Assembly (NCBI RefSeq): GCF_946221935.1
Contig: NZ_CAMIGN010000002.1
Coordinates: 1 to 64,000, forward strand
DNA length: 64,000 nucleotides
From: an uncultured Corynebacterium sp.
Lineage (GTDB): Bacteria; Actinomycetota; Actinomycetes; Mycobacteriales; Mycobacteriaceae
Direction: 5' to 3'
The notes beneath the pieces were generated by a model. The model was not told the origin of the DNA and did not search any database. It saw only the letters and a list, made by a program, of their open reading frames with translations. This document shows positions 1 through 10,331 of this stretch, one piece after another; position 1 is the first letter of the stretch, and each line of letters opens with the position of its first letter. The translations under genes were made by a program, and so were the position numbers.

Positions 1-1876
<1,876 letters not shown>

Positions 1877-2026
1877 ATTGAACCACGTTTGTGGTTGTGG
1901 CTAAGACGATTTCGGATTGTCGCATGGGTTGTGTACTCGCGTTTGTTATGCAGTGTCTGGAACGGCACGGCACACTATGACACCTTGTGTGGGTGTTGTG
2001 GGTGTGTGTTTTGTTCTGATTGTGGT

Positions 2027-2147
2027 TTGTCGGTGGTTGTTAGCGGTGGGGTCACGCCCGGTCCCTTTCCGAACCCGGAAGCTAAGCCTACCTGCGCTGA
2101 TGGTACTGCACCTGGGAGGGTGTGGGAGAGTAAGTCACCGCCGGCAT
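2027..2147 (+). rRNA. rrf: 5S ribosomal RNA
   Basis: Typical 5S blocks are present: ggggtcacgcccgg, ccgaacccggaagctaag and gatggtactgcacctggg, then gggagagtaagtcaccgc. The 5' and 3' ends can pair as the terminal stem (gtcggtgg with caccgccggc). It lies about 150 bp after the 23S gene, as the last gene of the rRNA operon. The ends are estimated to within a few bases. Confidence 0.95.
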
Positions 2148-2160
2148 TAAAACTTAATTT

Positions 2161-2202
2161 AAGGGAGTGTGTGCGTTAATTCGCACACACTCCCTTTTTT
2201 TA
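2161..2202 (+). terminator. rRNA operon terminator
   Basis: A perfect 15-bp stem, 2161-2175 with 2182-2196, has a 6-nt loop and runs into a T-rich tail. It lies just after the 5S gene and before the drug exporter gene, so it should separate the rRNA operon from the next unit. Confidence 0.93.
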
Positions 2203-2233
2203 TGCCCAAATTCGGATTGGTAGAGTTTTAACC

Positions 2234-3745
2234 ATGACTGATAAGCCAGCTACAAATTCACCACTCCAACGCTGGCTACTCCTCGCTGTAGTTTGCGTAG
2301 GCATCACCATAATCACGCTCGACAATACGATCCTCTATACGGTGCTTCCCAGTCTGGTTGAGGACCTTGGCGCAACCAGTACCCAACAACTGTGGATTGT
2401 CAACGCCTACCCTGTCGTCATCGCTGGCCTTTTGCTCGGTACCGGGACTCTCGGAGACAAGATCGGTCACCGTCGGATGTTCATTACCGGACTCATTATC
2501 TTCGGTGCGGCATCCTTCTTGGCCGCTTTTTCCTATAGTGCCGCCGTCCTTATTCTCGGCCGCGCACTGTTGGCAGTGGGTGCGGCAATTATGATGCCCT
2601 CCACTTTGTCGCTCATTCGATTGACTTTTACTAATCCCCGAGAGCTTAATCTTGCCATCGGAATCTGGGCGAGCCTTTCCACCATCTCTGCGGCTCTTGG
2701 CCCCATCGTCGGCGGCTTGCTCCTCGAAGCATTCTGGTGGGGATCGTGCTTCCTCGTCAACGTTCCGCTTGTCCTTGCTGCCCTGGTGGCTCTTCCTTTT
2801 GTATCTATATCCGAGAATCCAAATCCCAATAAACACTGGGATCTGGTCTCTTCTATATATGCAATGGTTACCCTCGTCAGTGCCGTTCTCGTCATTAAAG
2901 AGAGCACTCACGTACCACAGAACTGGCCAGTCATTGGGGTTGCTATCGTACTGTTCTTCTCCGGCGGATGGGCCTTCGCGCGGCGTCAAGAAATAATTGC
3001 ACAACCCCTAATTACCCTCGACATTTTCCGTTACCCAGCTTTCCGCTCCGGGGCTCTTGGCGCAGCCTTGTCGATGTTCGCGCTTGCGGGGTTGCAATAT
3101 ATCACCACTCAGAAGCTGCAGCTCGCCGATGGCCTTAGCCCGTTGCGTTCGGGCGTGTACGTGACCTTTGCTGCATTGGGTGCATTGGTGACGTCGATCT
3201 ACGCAGGAGCGCGCTTAGCCAGTCTCGGCATTAGACGGCTGATCGCCGGAGGAATGGGGGTCGCCACGCTCGGGGGCGTAGTTCTGTGCCTCTACGGTCT
3301 TGTGGGATCGACGCCCCTTCTACTCAGTGGCCAATTCATCATGGGCGTGGGGCTCGGCGCTGTGATGTCGGTAGCCTCCATTGCGATGGTGTCAGGTGTG
3401 CCGAGCCACCGAGCGGGAATGGCCTCAGCAGTAGAGGAAGTTAGCTATGAGTTCGGTTCACTAACCTCAATTGCGGTGCTTGGAAGCCTCGTGACATTTT
3501 TCTATTCACTGCTGATTAACATTCCCACAGACGCTCCTGCGGAGGCACAGGAGAGCCTGCACTCGGCGGTGCACCTGACACACGCTGCAGAGGCAAGCTG
3601 GGCAGACCCCCTCCTCGCTGCAGCCGATACGGCCTACTCACAGGCCTATGCTCTCATTTCTGCATTAGTCGTCATCGTGCTGGCAGTTGGTTCCCTCTAT
3701 ACGGCTCGTATTCTGCGGGGCGTAACAGTGGAGCTGGAAGACTGA
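2234..3745 (+). CDS. 14-TM MFS drug exporter (DHA2 family)
   Basis: A 503-residue integral membrane protein of the major facilitator superfamily, DHA2 (QacA/EmrB/SmvA-like) proton antiporters. These normally export cationic or lipophilic drugs across the cytoplasmic membrane. Signatures: the family D1-type motif LDNTILYTVLP with its membrane-embedded Asp30, a loop 2-3 motif GDKIGHRR (74-81), and an antiporter motif C (SAALGPIVGG, 152-161). Length and hydrophobic pattern fit 14 helices. It is monocistronic after the rRNA terminator and ends 15 bp from a convergent gene. The substrate cannot be read from sequence. Confidence 0.88.
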   Translation: MTDKPATNSPLQRWLLLAVVCVGITIITLDNTILYTVLPSLVEDLGATSTQQLWIVNAYPVVIAGLLLGTGTLGDKIGHRRMFITGLIIFGAASFLAAFSYSAAVLILGRALLAVGAAIMMPSTLSLIRLTFTNPRELNLAIGIWASLSTISAALGPIVGGLLLEAFWWGSCFLVNVPLVLAALVALPFVSISENPNPNKHWDLVSSIYAMVTLVSAVLVIKESTHVPQNWPVIGVAIVLFFSGGWAFARRQEIIAQPLITLDIFRYPAFRSGALGAALSMFALAGLQYITTQKLQLADGLSPLRSGVYVTFAALGALVTSIYAGARLASLGIRRLIAGGMGVATLGGVVLCLYGLVGSTPLLLSGQFIMGVGLGAVMSVASIAMVSGVPSHRAGMASAVEEVSYEFGSLTSIAVLGSLVTFFYSLLINIPTDAPAEAQESLHSAVHLTHAAEASWADPLLAAADTAYSQAYALISALVVIVLAVGSLYTARILRGVTVELED

Positions 3746-3760
3746 CGCGAGCCCCCGCCT

Positions 3761-4780
3761 CTAATAGCGGCTAATAAATGTCCGCGGTTCACCGGTCAGT
3801 GGATCGGGGAAGTGAAGCTCCTTTGCAATAAGACCCATGGGGGTAGCAAAGTCCTCGTCTTCCACGTAAACCGGCCGGGGAGTTGGGGCGTCCATACTAA
3901 AGAGAGCGTCATCCGAAAGATCGCTATACAAAGGGTCGTTGATGATCGGCAGGCCCAGCGAACGTAGCACGACTCGCAACTGGTGCGTTTTGCCGGTACG
4001 TGGCTCCAGACGCCAGACCAAGACTTCGCGACCATCGCGCTGCTCCGTACGCAGACTAGTAACAAGCGTGACGGCATTCGGAGGTCCCGCGGTCAAGATT
4101 GTGCTGAGATGCCCGCGTGTTTTGGACATGCTGTGCTCCAGCTGCCACGGATGCTCTGGTGTCGGAAGATCCCACGAGCGCCAGGCAGCTAGTGGGGCAA
4201 TAGGGTCGAAGGGGGCCTCCTCGGGGAGAGGAGTAAGTGCCTCGTAGACCTTGTGGGGGATACGGCGCTCGAACATCGTCTGATAGGCACCCCGGATCTC
4301 CGGACGGGCGGTCATTAGCAGCACCCCACGGGTCAAGCGGTCGAGGCGATGGGAGGGGGAAAGCTCCGGAATGCCGAGCTGTACCCGTGTCTTTACCAAA
4401 GCAGTTTCCGTAATGTGCTGACCGCGCGGGAGAGTGGCGAGAAATGGTGGCTTATCAACGACGACGATATCCGCATCCTGGTGAAGCACCGTGATCTCAC
4501 CCGGCACGGGGCGTTCGGGTGCGGGGCGACGATAGAAATTGATAAAACTACCGGGGCGCAGAATATCGTCGGGTGCGAGTGGCTCACCGGAGTCGAGGCG
4601 TACTTCGCCAGCGGCGAAGCGTTCTAAAACGGCGCTAAAATTATCATCTTTTGCTCGGTGGCGTTGGGCGGAAATGAGGTGCCACAAAAAATCTTTTGCC
4701 ACCCACGGCGTGTCGGTAGCTGGGGGAACAAGAATCCGCGTAGGATTGAGTCCCTTTTTTACTGGTAACGGTCCCATCAA
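3761..4780 (-). CDS. RluA-family pseudouridine synthase
   Basis: 339 residues. It isomerises uridine to pseudouridine in rRNA or tRNA. The central catalytic motif HRLDRLTRG is present with the nucleophilic Asp at residue 147, preceded by the family block VVVDKPPFLATLPRG (about 106-120). The N-terminal 90 residues have the size of an S4-like RNA-binding region, and PGSFINFYRR resembles its end. The C-terminal block RTGKTHQLRVVLRSLGLPIINDPLY is typical of RluA/RluC/RluD. The target base is not determinable. It is divergent from the small porin-like gene with only 18 bp between the start codons. Confidence 0.9.
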   Translation of the reverse strand: MMGPLPVKKGLNPTRILVPPATDTPWVAKDFLWHLISAQRHRAKDDNFSAVLERFAAGEVRLDSGEPLAPDDILRPGSFINFYRRPAPERPVPGEITVLHQDADIVVVDKPPFLATLPRGQHITETALVKTRVQLGIPELSPSHRLDRLTRGVLLMTARPEIRGAYQTMFERRIPHKVYEALTPLPEEAPFDPIAPLAAWRSWDLPTPEHPWQLEHSMSKTRGHLSTILTAGPPNAVTLVTSLRTEQRDGREVLVWRLEPRTGKTHQLRVVLRSLGLPIINDPLYSDLSDDALFSMDAPTPRPVYVEDEDFATPMGLIAKELHFPDPLTGEPRTFISRY

Positions 4781-4798
4781 TCCGATATGCTACCCGGC

Positions 4799-4954
4799 AT
4801 GGATATTGCTGCAATTACCGGTTCCCTGACCAACCTGTTCAAGAGCGAGCTTGGCGGTGTTCTGCTGAACATCTTCCGCACCCTCCTCGAGTTCTTCTCT
4901 CCCTCCAACGCACCCGCTGCCGACGACGTTCCGCTGCCCAAGACTCGGGGCTAG
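4799..4954 (+). CDS. 51-residue amphipathic peptide, possible PorA-like channel protein
   Basis: A short ORF beginning MDIAAITGSLTNLFK and ending at TAG 4952-4954. It has no signal peptide. Residues 2-33 form a potential amphipathic helix with regularly spaced Leu, Ile and Phe, followed by a Pro/Asp-rich tail (SPSNAPAADDVPLP). Small helical cell-wall porins of corynebacteria (PorA, PorH and relatives, about 40-57 residues) have this size and character and also lack signal peptides. No Shine-Dalgarno is visible. A tatgct hexamer at 4786-4791 sits where a -10 box would place transcription start on the ATG, suggesting a leaderless mRNA. An alternative in-frame ATG is at 4787. The coding call is fairly secure; the porin role is inference from size and composition. 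Confidence 0.55.
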   Translation: MDIAAITGSLTNLFKSELGGVLLNIFRTLLEFFSPSNAPAADDVPLPKTRG

Positions 4955-5174
4955 TTTTCCTTAAAGGAAAAGGTTTGCGCCTATCGCGCAACTGCCACGA
5001 CTACCACACGACGACTACACGACTACTTAAATTTCCACTCACAAGGTGTCCACATTGTCCCGAGAATAGGGGCAAATGGGCGCCTTTTCTGCATTCATTA
5101 GGGCTTTTGAGGATAATGGAAAGTGTTAGAGGATCAATCGAAAAATCCCCCTGCAAGGAAGGATCGTTTCCCCA

Positions 5175-6086
5175 ATGGCTACCACGAGCGATAAGGAAAT
5201 CATCGTCGCAGTTGATGGCTCTGACGCCAGCAACGAGGCCGTTCGCTGGGCTGCAAACGCTGCCCTGAAGCGCAAGCAGCCGCTGAAGCTGGTGAGCGCC
5301 TATACCATGCCTCAGTTCATGTACGCCGACGGAATGGTTCCGCCGCAGGAGCTGTACGACGAGCTCGAGAGCGAAGCTGGCGACAAGATTGAAAACGCCC
5401 GCAAGATCGTCACCGACTTTAGCTCCGACATTGAGGTCAGCTACCTGGTTAAGGAAGGCGCCCCGATCGATACCCTGCTGGATCTATCCGAGACCGCAGA
5501 AATGATCGTTATGGGATCGCGTGGCCTGGGCGGCCTGTCTGGCCTGGTTATGGGTTCTGTCTCCAGCGCCGTAGTTTCCCACGCTGATTGTCCTGTAGTG
5601 GTTGTGCGCAAGGACAACGACGTCACCGCTGACAATAAATACGGCCCGGTTGTGGTCGGCGTGGATGGCTCCGAGATTTCCCGCCAAGCTCTGAAGATCG
5701 CCTTCCGTGAGGCCGAGGCTCGTGGTGCCCTGCTGCGCGCAATCCACTCCTGGACGGATAACCAGATCCACACATCCTATGTAGGCCTGGTGGACGCCCA
5801 GAACCAGATGGATCGGATGATCGTCGAGCGCCAGGACATGATGGAAGACGAACTGAAGGATCTCATCAAGGAATACCCGAGCGTACAGGTCGAGGAGATC
5901 GTTGAGCGCGAGCGTCCAGTACAGTCCCTGACCGAGGCAGCGAAGGATGCTCAGCTGTTGATTGTCGGTTCTCACGGACGCGGCGGCTTCAAGGGAATGC
6001 TGTTGGGATCTACCTCCCGCACCCTGCTGCAGTATGCACCGTGCCCAATGATGGTTGTCCGTCCGAAGGACAAGAAGCACAAGTAG
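5175..6086 (+). CDS. Tandem-domain universal stress protein
   Basis: 303 residues with two UspA domains (about 6-145 and 155-300). Both keep the ATP-binding glycine pattern: GSRGLGGLSGLVMGSVS at 114-130 and GSHGRGGFKGMLLGSTS at 265-281. Two-domain ATP-binding USPs are typical of actinobacteria and are linked to growth arrest and stress survival. It is cytosolic. A good ribosome site (aaggaagg, 5155-5162) precedes the ATG. A TetR gene follows after 145 bp that hold several palindromes, so the two may or may not be co-transcribed. Confidence 0.93.
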   Translation: MATTSDKEIIVAVDGSDASNEAVRWAANAALKRKQPLKLVSAYTMPQFMYADGMVPPQELYDELESEAGDKIENARKIVTDFSSDIEVSYLVKEGAPIDTLLDLSETAEMIVMGSRGLGGLSGLVMGSVSSAVVSHADCPVVVVRKDNDVTADNKYGPVVVGVDGSEISRQALKIAFREAEARGALLRAIHSWTDNQIHTSYVGLVDAQNQMDRMIVERQDMMEDELKDLIKEYPSVQVEEIVERERPVQSLTEAAKDAQLLIVGSHGRGGFKGMLLGSTSRTLLQYAPCPMMVVRPKDKKHK

Positions 6087-6088
6087 AA

Positions 6089-6184
6089 AATTGCCGGCAA
6101 TTGCTGGCTATATAATTCAGATCCTGTAGAGTCCAATGGGCTTTGCAGGATTTTGTAAACTTGGGGCTGGTACGAGCGCCCCAA
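6089..6184 (+). promoter_or_regulatory. Cluster of palindromes upstream of the tetR gene
   Basis: A perfect 14-bp palindrome (aattgccggcaatt) at 6089-6102 follows the usp stop. An inverted repeat ttggggc / gccccaa lies at 6161-6167 and 6178-6184, about 48 bp before the tetR start. Either could be an operator for the TetR protein itself or part of a weak terminator after usp; neither has a clean T run. Function is inferred from position only. Confidence 0.3.
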
Positions 6185-6231
6185 AACTTTCAAATAGATC
6201 TTTACGATCTTCACGATAAGGAGTTAGGTAG

Positions 6232-6996
6232 ATGGCAACCGCAGAGGAAAATTCCCGCACGGCGGGCTCCGCAACCTCTACTGACTCCTCCGCCGCTGCA
6301 CACGACGGGGCGTCAACAAAAAAGGCGGCTACCAAAACCGCGGCAAAGAAGTCTGCGGCGAAGAAAACAACTAAGAAGGCCACGAAACAAGCGACGCGAT
6401 CGAGTCGCCGCAATCGTCCCGGACCACGCCAACGTCTGTTGGCCAGCGCCACGAACCTGTTTACGACGCAGGGAATCCGTGTGATCGGTATTGATCGCAT
6501 CCTGCGCGATGCAGACGTGGCAAAGGCCAGCCTTTACTCGCTGTTCGGTTCCAAGGACAACCTGGTGGTGGCATACCTACAGGAACTGGATCAAAAATGG
6601 CGAGCTGACTGGCACGAACTGGCGGATCCACGGGAGAGCCCGGAGGATCGCATCATCGCCTTTTTCGATCTGTGCATACAGCAGGAGCCTGACAACAATT
6701 TCCGTGGTTCCCACTTTCAAAACGCCGCCAGCGAATACCCACGCCCCCAGACTGACTCGGAACAACGTATCCGCGACGCTGCGATGGAATACCGTCGCTG
6801 GTGCCGTGACACGATGGCCGAGCTACTCACCGAACGCTTCGGCTATGCTTCACAAACACTCGCTGACCAGCTCATGGTCTTCATGGACGGTGGCCTGAGC
6901 GGCGCCAAAATGTCCCGCAATACTGTGCCTCTGGAGACCGCGCGGGGGCTGGCGAAGCAACTGCTATTGACGGTGCCAATGAGCTATAACATCTAG
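6232..6996 (+). CDS. TetR-family regulator with Lys/Ala-rich N-terminal tail
   Basis: 254 residues. A TetR helix-turn-helix lies at about 85-111 (GIDRILRDADVAKASLYSLF), followed by an all-helical ligand-binding region. The first 60 residues are unusual for the family: residues 29-57 are an Ala/Lys/Thr-rich stretch (KKAATKTAAKKSAAKKTTKK) like histone-H1-type bacterial tails such as that of mycobacterial HupB. The start is well supported by aaggag at 6214-6219, so the tail is probably translated. The stop codon shares CTAG with that of the convergent yidC-like gene. The ligand is unknown. Confidence 0.88.
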   Translation: MATAEENSRTAGSATSTDSSAAAHDGASTKKAATKTAAKKSAAKKTTKKATKQATRSSRRNRPGPRQRLLASATNLFTTQGIRVIGIDRILRDADVAKASLYSLFGSKDNLVVAYLQELDQKWRADWHELADPRESPEDRIIAFFDLCIQQEPDNNFRGSHFQNAASEYPRPQTDSEQRIRDAAMEYRRWCRDTMAELLTERFGYASQTLADQLMVFMDGGLSGAKMSRNTVPLETARGLAKQLLLTVPMSYNI

Positions 6997-7994
6997 TTAT
7001 TCTGATCTTCCGCAGCAGGCTTTTCCTGCTCTGCGATCGCGGTGGGCTGCCCATTCTTCTTGGACTTGCGCGCCAGCTTCTTTTCCTTCTTCCGCTCGAC
7101 GTGTTTCTCCTTCATAGCATTGCGGTGCTCAAGGAACTCTTCGGAGTAGGGGATCTTGCGGTCTAGAATCCGCTGGATGGATATCGTCTGCGCGGTGGTC
7201 CATAGGTTGTTACCCACCCAGTAGACCATCAGCGCCACCGGGCCAACCGCACCCAGGGCAATGGTGAACGGGGCGATAAGCACGATGGGGCCGATGAGCC
7301 ACATGAGCTTGAGAAGCCACCGAGCCATTGCGGAATTGTGATCCACCGTGAGGTAATTGCGGTACATCGAGTACGCCCAGTTGGAGGTCGTAAAGACTGC
7401 AGCCACGATGGCCATGGGGAATACGACCCAAAAGACTTGATCCATAGTGGTATGAATCTCCGCGAACTGCGACTCCGACATCTGCACATAGGCAGCGAGT
7501 GGTACGTCGAAAAGCTTCGCAGAGAGCAACGATTGAACCTCTTCGGCATTCAGCGGGCCGAAGCCATTGACCGACGCATTAACCTCCGGATCCGGACTGG
7601 TGACGTGGATAAGCATGCGGTACAGACCCAACAGCACGGGGAGCTGCACAAGCATAGGAACACAACCATCCGAAAAACGGTATTCGTGCTCTTTTTGCAG
7701 TTCGCGCCGCTTCTTGGACAGTTCCTTGCGAGCCTCCGGCGTATTGTCGCTGTATTCCTGCTCTAAGCGATAAACCTTAGGACGAATGTTCACCAGAATG
7801 CGGCTGGAATAAGCCTGCCGATAAACAAAAGGCAAAAGCAGACCGCGTACGGTGACGATCATGAGAACAAGTGCCAGCAACCAAGATTGAGCCGCATCCC
7901 AACCGAAAATATCGGCGAATAGGTAATGCCATGCCTTGAGGAATAGGGCAACGGGATACTCGACTATCTTCATGCAGGCGAGCTTACCCGCCAC
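6993..7994 (-). CDS. YidC/Oxa1-family membrane protein insertase
   Basis: 333 residues from a GTG start; an ATG at 7973 is an alternative. It inserts membrane proteins alone or with SecYEG. The core has several hydrophobic segments (about 37-60, 110-135, 190-215, 235-275), the cytoplasmic helical hairpin rich in charged residues (70-105), and the conserved QLPVLLGLYRML region. The tail after about 290 is very basic (KEKHVERKKEKKLARKSKK), as in ribosome-binding YidC tails. No rpmH or rnpA is next to it, so it may be a second Oxa1 paralogue. Confidence 0.9.
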   Translation of the reverse strand: MAGKLACMKIVEYPVALFLKAWHYLFADIFGWDAAQSWLLALVLMIVTVRGLLLPFVYRQAYSSRILVNIRPKVYRLEQEYSDNTPEARKELSKKRRELQKEHEYRFSDGCVPMLVQLPVLLGLYRMLIHVTSPDPEVNASVNGFGPLNAEEVQSLLSAKLFDVPLAAYVQMSESQFAEIHTTMDQVFWVVFPMAIVAAVFTTSNWAYSMYRNYLTVDHNSAMARWLLKLMWLIGPIVLIAPFTIALGAVGPVALMVYWVGNNLWTTAQTISIQRILDRKIPYSEEFLEHRNAMKEKHVERKKEKKLARKSKKNGQPTAIAEQEKPAAEDQNN

Positions 7995-8111
7995 CTCAGG
8001 TAGTTGCGGGATAGGCTGTGTCGTGGGAGTGGTGGGGGAGAAGCGTGGGAGAAACGAAAGAGCCTGTAGCTAACACCGGAAATAATGCCTCAACGTAGTA
8101 CCATGTGACGC

Positions 8112-8909
8112 ATGGGAAAGCACCGGCGCCAGGCAAAAACACGACTCGACCCGATTAGTGTTTTTGGCGAAATTCTTATTACGTTCGGTGTAGTTGCCCT
8201 ACTTTTTGGTTTCTGGGACGTCTTTTGGACGGATATCCAATCCGGTCGCGAGCAGGCAGCCGTTGCCCACCAGTTAGATGAGCAGTGGGACGAGAAGAAC
8301 CCCCGCCCATTAACTGAGCCGGCGGAAGGCACCGCGTTCGCGCGCCTGTTTATCCCTTCTTTCGGTTCGGATTTCAATTTCTCCGTGGTCAAGGGGGTCG
8401 CCGATGGAGACCTGTCCAAGGGACCCGGGCACTATCAGGACAGTCAGGCGCCCGGTCAGCCTGGAAACTTCGCCATGGCCGGTCACCGAGTGGGCCGTGG
8501 CTCCCCCTTCAATGACCTCGGCCTGCTAAAGACCTGCGATTCCGTTGTGGTGGAAACTGCAGGAAGTTGGAATATTTATCGCGTGCTGCCCATCGATGCG
8601 GCTCCTGGTAATCGCAAGTCGGAGGCTGAGAAGTGTATGTCCCCCGAGTTGGCGCAGAAAGTGTCTAGCGGTGAATATGCGGGTGTTAATGGCCGCTATA
8701 TCACCACCCCGAACGACATTAACGTCATTAATCCTATTCCCGGCCAGTCGCGTATTGAGGTGCATCCGGACGATGCTGCACTGCTGACGATGACTACTTG
8801 CCACCCGCAGTTTTCCAATAAGGAGCGCATGATCGTCCACGCGGCTCTCGTTCGTTCCGAGTCCAAGAAGGATGGGAAGATGCCCAAAGAATTGACGGAG
8901 GGAGCCTAA
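8112..8909 (+). CDS. Class E-like sortase
   Basis: 265 residues. An N-terminal anchor (about 18-40) is followed by a sortase fold with all three catalytic residues: His125 in MAGHR, Cys230 in TMTTCHP and Arg239 in NKERMIV. The TTCHPxFS block is typical of actinobacterial class E housekeeping sortases, which join LAXTG-type surface proteins to peptidoglycan. No LPXTG/LAXTG substrate gene was found in the window, consistent with a general housekeeping role. The next gene starts directly after its stop codon. Confidence 0.88.
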   Translation: MGKHRRQAKTRLDPISVFGEILITFGVVALLFGFWDVFWTDIQSGREQAAVAHQLDEQWDEKNPRPLTEPAEGTAFARLFIPSFGSDFNFSVVKGVADGDLSKGPGHYQDSQAPGQPGNFAMAGHRVGRGSPFNDLGLLKTCDSVVVETAGSWNIYRVLPIDAAPGNRKSEAEKCMSPELAQKVSSGEYAGVNGRYITTPNDINVINPIPGQSRIEVHPDDAALLTMTTCHPQFSNKERMIVHAALVRSESKKDGKMPKELTEGA

Positions 8910-9095
8910 ATGTACGCAATGCTATGGCGGAACCTGCCGGGGCCGTGGTGGGTCAAACTATTCATCGTTTTGGCGCTATTAGTGGGGATCTTTTTCCTAT
9001 TGATGGAAGTCGTATTCCCCTGGATCGGCCCAATGATGCCCTGGACTGACGTGGGAGTCGCCGAGGGACTGCTACGAATCGCCAGCGATACTTAG
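8910..9095 (+). CDS. Small Trp-rich membrane protein coupled to sortase
   Basis: 61 residues. The ATG follows the sortase TAA without a gap, and ggaggga inside the sortase end serves as its ribosome site, so the two should be translationally coupled. It has one strong transmembrane segment (about 15-40) between short flanks rich in Trp and Pro. I recognise no named family. Coupling suggests it assists or stabilises the sortase (inference). Confidence 0.75.
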   Translation: MYAMLWRNLPGPWWVKLFIVLALLVGIFFLLMEVVFPWIGPMMPWTDVGVAEGLLRIASDT

Positions 9096-9133
9096 AACCT
9101 GACTAGAACAAGACCTAGAGCGATCTAGCGAAC

Positions 9134-9730
9134 CTAGAGCTTAAGGTTCTTGATCGTCTCTTCGGCGATCTTCTGAGCCTTCACGGACTGTTCCTGAGCC
9201 GTGGTCACCACGACCGCCGTTTCGTCCTTCCACACTGCGTACACCGCGCCGGACTTGCCGTCACCACCGCGACGCCCGCCGCTCCACCCCTTTGGCTCGA
9301 GGGCCTTCAGCGTGGAATCGATCGGTGCAGCGTGATCCACCACGGCTATGGCATCCGAATTAGTGCGCATGTGCCTGACCATTACCGTGGCCTGTGGGTA
9401 ATCTTCGTAGGACCAGAACACGCAGGCAGGCGGGTCGAAGCGTTCGTCGGTACCCGTGCCGGTCAAGCGCTGCCCGTTGGTGTTCTGCAACCACTCGCCG
9501 TTCAGGTAGGGGCACACCTCTTGGCCGCCTTGGCCCACATGCTCTGGTGCTGCCTCGATAGGAAGATCTGTTCCTTTTACCGGATCGACGGTGCGCTCCG
9601 TTGAAGATTCGGATGTTGGGGAATCGTCTCCCGATTCGCCCCCGCAGGCACTTACGTTAAAGGCTAGTGCGACCCCTGCTACGAGCGCGAGAGATGCCTT
9701 TCTTGCTTTATGACGCCCCAACTTCGACAA
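9134..9730 (-). CDS. DUF2020-type lipoprotein
   Basis: 198 residues from a TTG start, with aggag about 9 nt upstream. A basic N-region and hydrophobic core are followed by a lipobox ending at Cys29 (NVSAC). An acidic Ser-rich linker then leads to a compact domain (about 60-195) with a Cys pair (CPYLNG and PPACVFWSYEDYP) like DUF2020 proteins of corynebacteria and mycobacteria. It should be an exported, lipid-anchored protein of unknown function. It lies 40 bp downstream of lsr2 on the same strand. Confidence 0.8.
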   Translation of the reverse strand: MSKLGRHKARKASLALVAGVALAFNVSACGGESGDDSPTSESSTERTVDPVKGTDLPIEAAPEHVGQGGQEVCPYLNGEWLQNTNGQRLTGTGTDERFDPPACVFWSYEDYPQATVMVRHMRTNSDAIAVVDHAAPIDSTLKALEPKGWSGGRRGGDGKSGAVYAVWKDETAVVVTTAQEQSVKAQKIAEETIKNLKL

Positions 9731-9770
9731 ACCTCGAATCTCCTGTTTAAGCGGGATTTATCGTCGCTTT

Positions 9771-10118
9771 TTACTTGCCCTGCGCCTTTTCGAACTTCTC
9801 GATGACATCGGCGGAAATGCGGCCTCGCTCGGAGACTTCCACGTTATTCTCTCGTGCCCATTCGCGGATCATACGGTTGCGCTCTGGATTGGCGCTTCGG
9901 TTTGCCGTGCGACGGCCAGCGGCGCCGCCACGGGTCTTGCGACGCGCAACCTGGACAAAGGGAGCCAAAGCCTTGTCAAAAGCATCACGGTTCTTAGCGG
10001 ACAAATCAAGGGTGTAATCGATGCCATTGAGGCTGAAGTCAACAACGTTGACTTCAGCCTCGGAAAGTGGCGTGTCGTCTAGATCATCGAAGAACTGAGT
10101 AATCTCGCGGCGAGCCAT
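9771..10118 (-). CDS. lsr2: Lsr2 nucleoid-associated protein
   Basis: 115 residues. Lsr2 is an H-NS-like xenogeneic silencer that binds and bridges AT-rich DNA. The N-terminal dimerisation domain (1-58, MARREITQFFDDLDD...) and the C-terminal DNA-binding domain (78-115) are both present, including the AT-hook-like RGR at 98-100 that enters the minor groove. The upstream 200 bp are clearly AT-rich, as might be expected for autoregulation. The DUF2020 lipoprotein gene follows and may be in the same transcript. Confidence 0.96.
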   Translation of the reverse strand: MARREITQFFDDLDDTPLSEAEVNVVDFSLNGIDYTLDLSAKNRDAFDKALAPFVQVARRKTRGGAAGRRTANRSANPERNRMIREWARENNVEVSERGRISADVIEKFEKAQGK

Positions 10119-10274
10119 CTGTATATTCCTTCCAGTTAAAGGGTTTGTGGCCTAGGCCAATGTTTTTCAGTAACAAGTGTAGCGCTAGATCAACAAATTT
10201 CAATGAAATGAAAATGAATTAGTATTTTAATGATAAAAATGCTGGAAATGAGGCGTCGTAAAGAAAGAGATAAA

Positions 10275-10310
10275 TAGAAAAATACCCCCAGGGGTGAACC
10301 TGAGGGTATT
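10275..10310 (-). terminator. Terminator of the phoD gene
   Basis: Read on the minus strand, an inverted repeat (aataccctcagg / cctgggggtatt with one mismatch) has a 6-nt loop and is followed by ttttctattt. It begins about 20 bp beyond the phoD stop codon. Confidence 0.8.
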
Positions 10311-10331
10311 TAAGAGGCAGCCTAACTCGGA

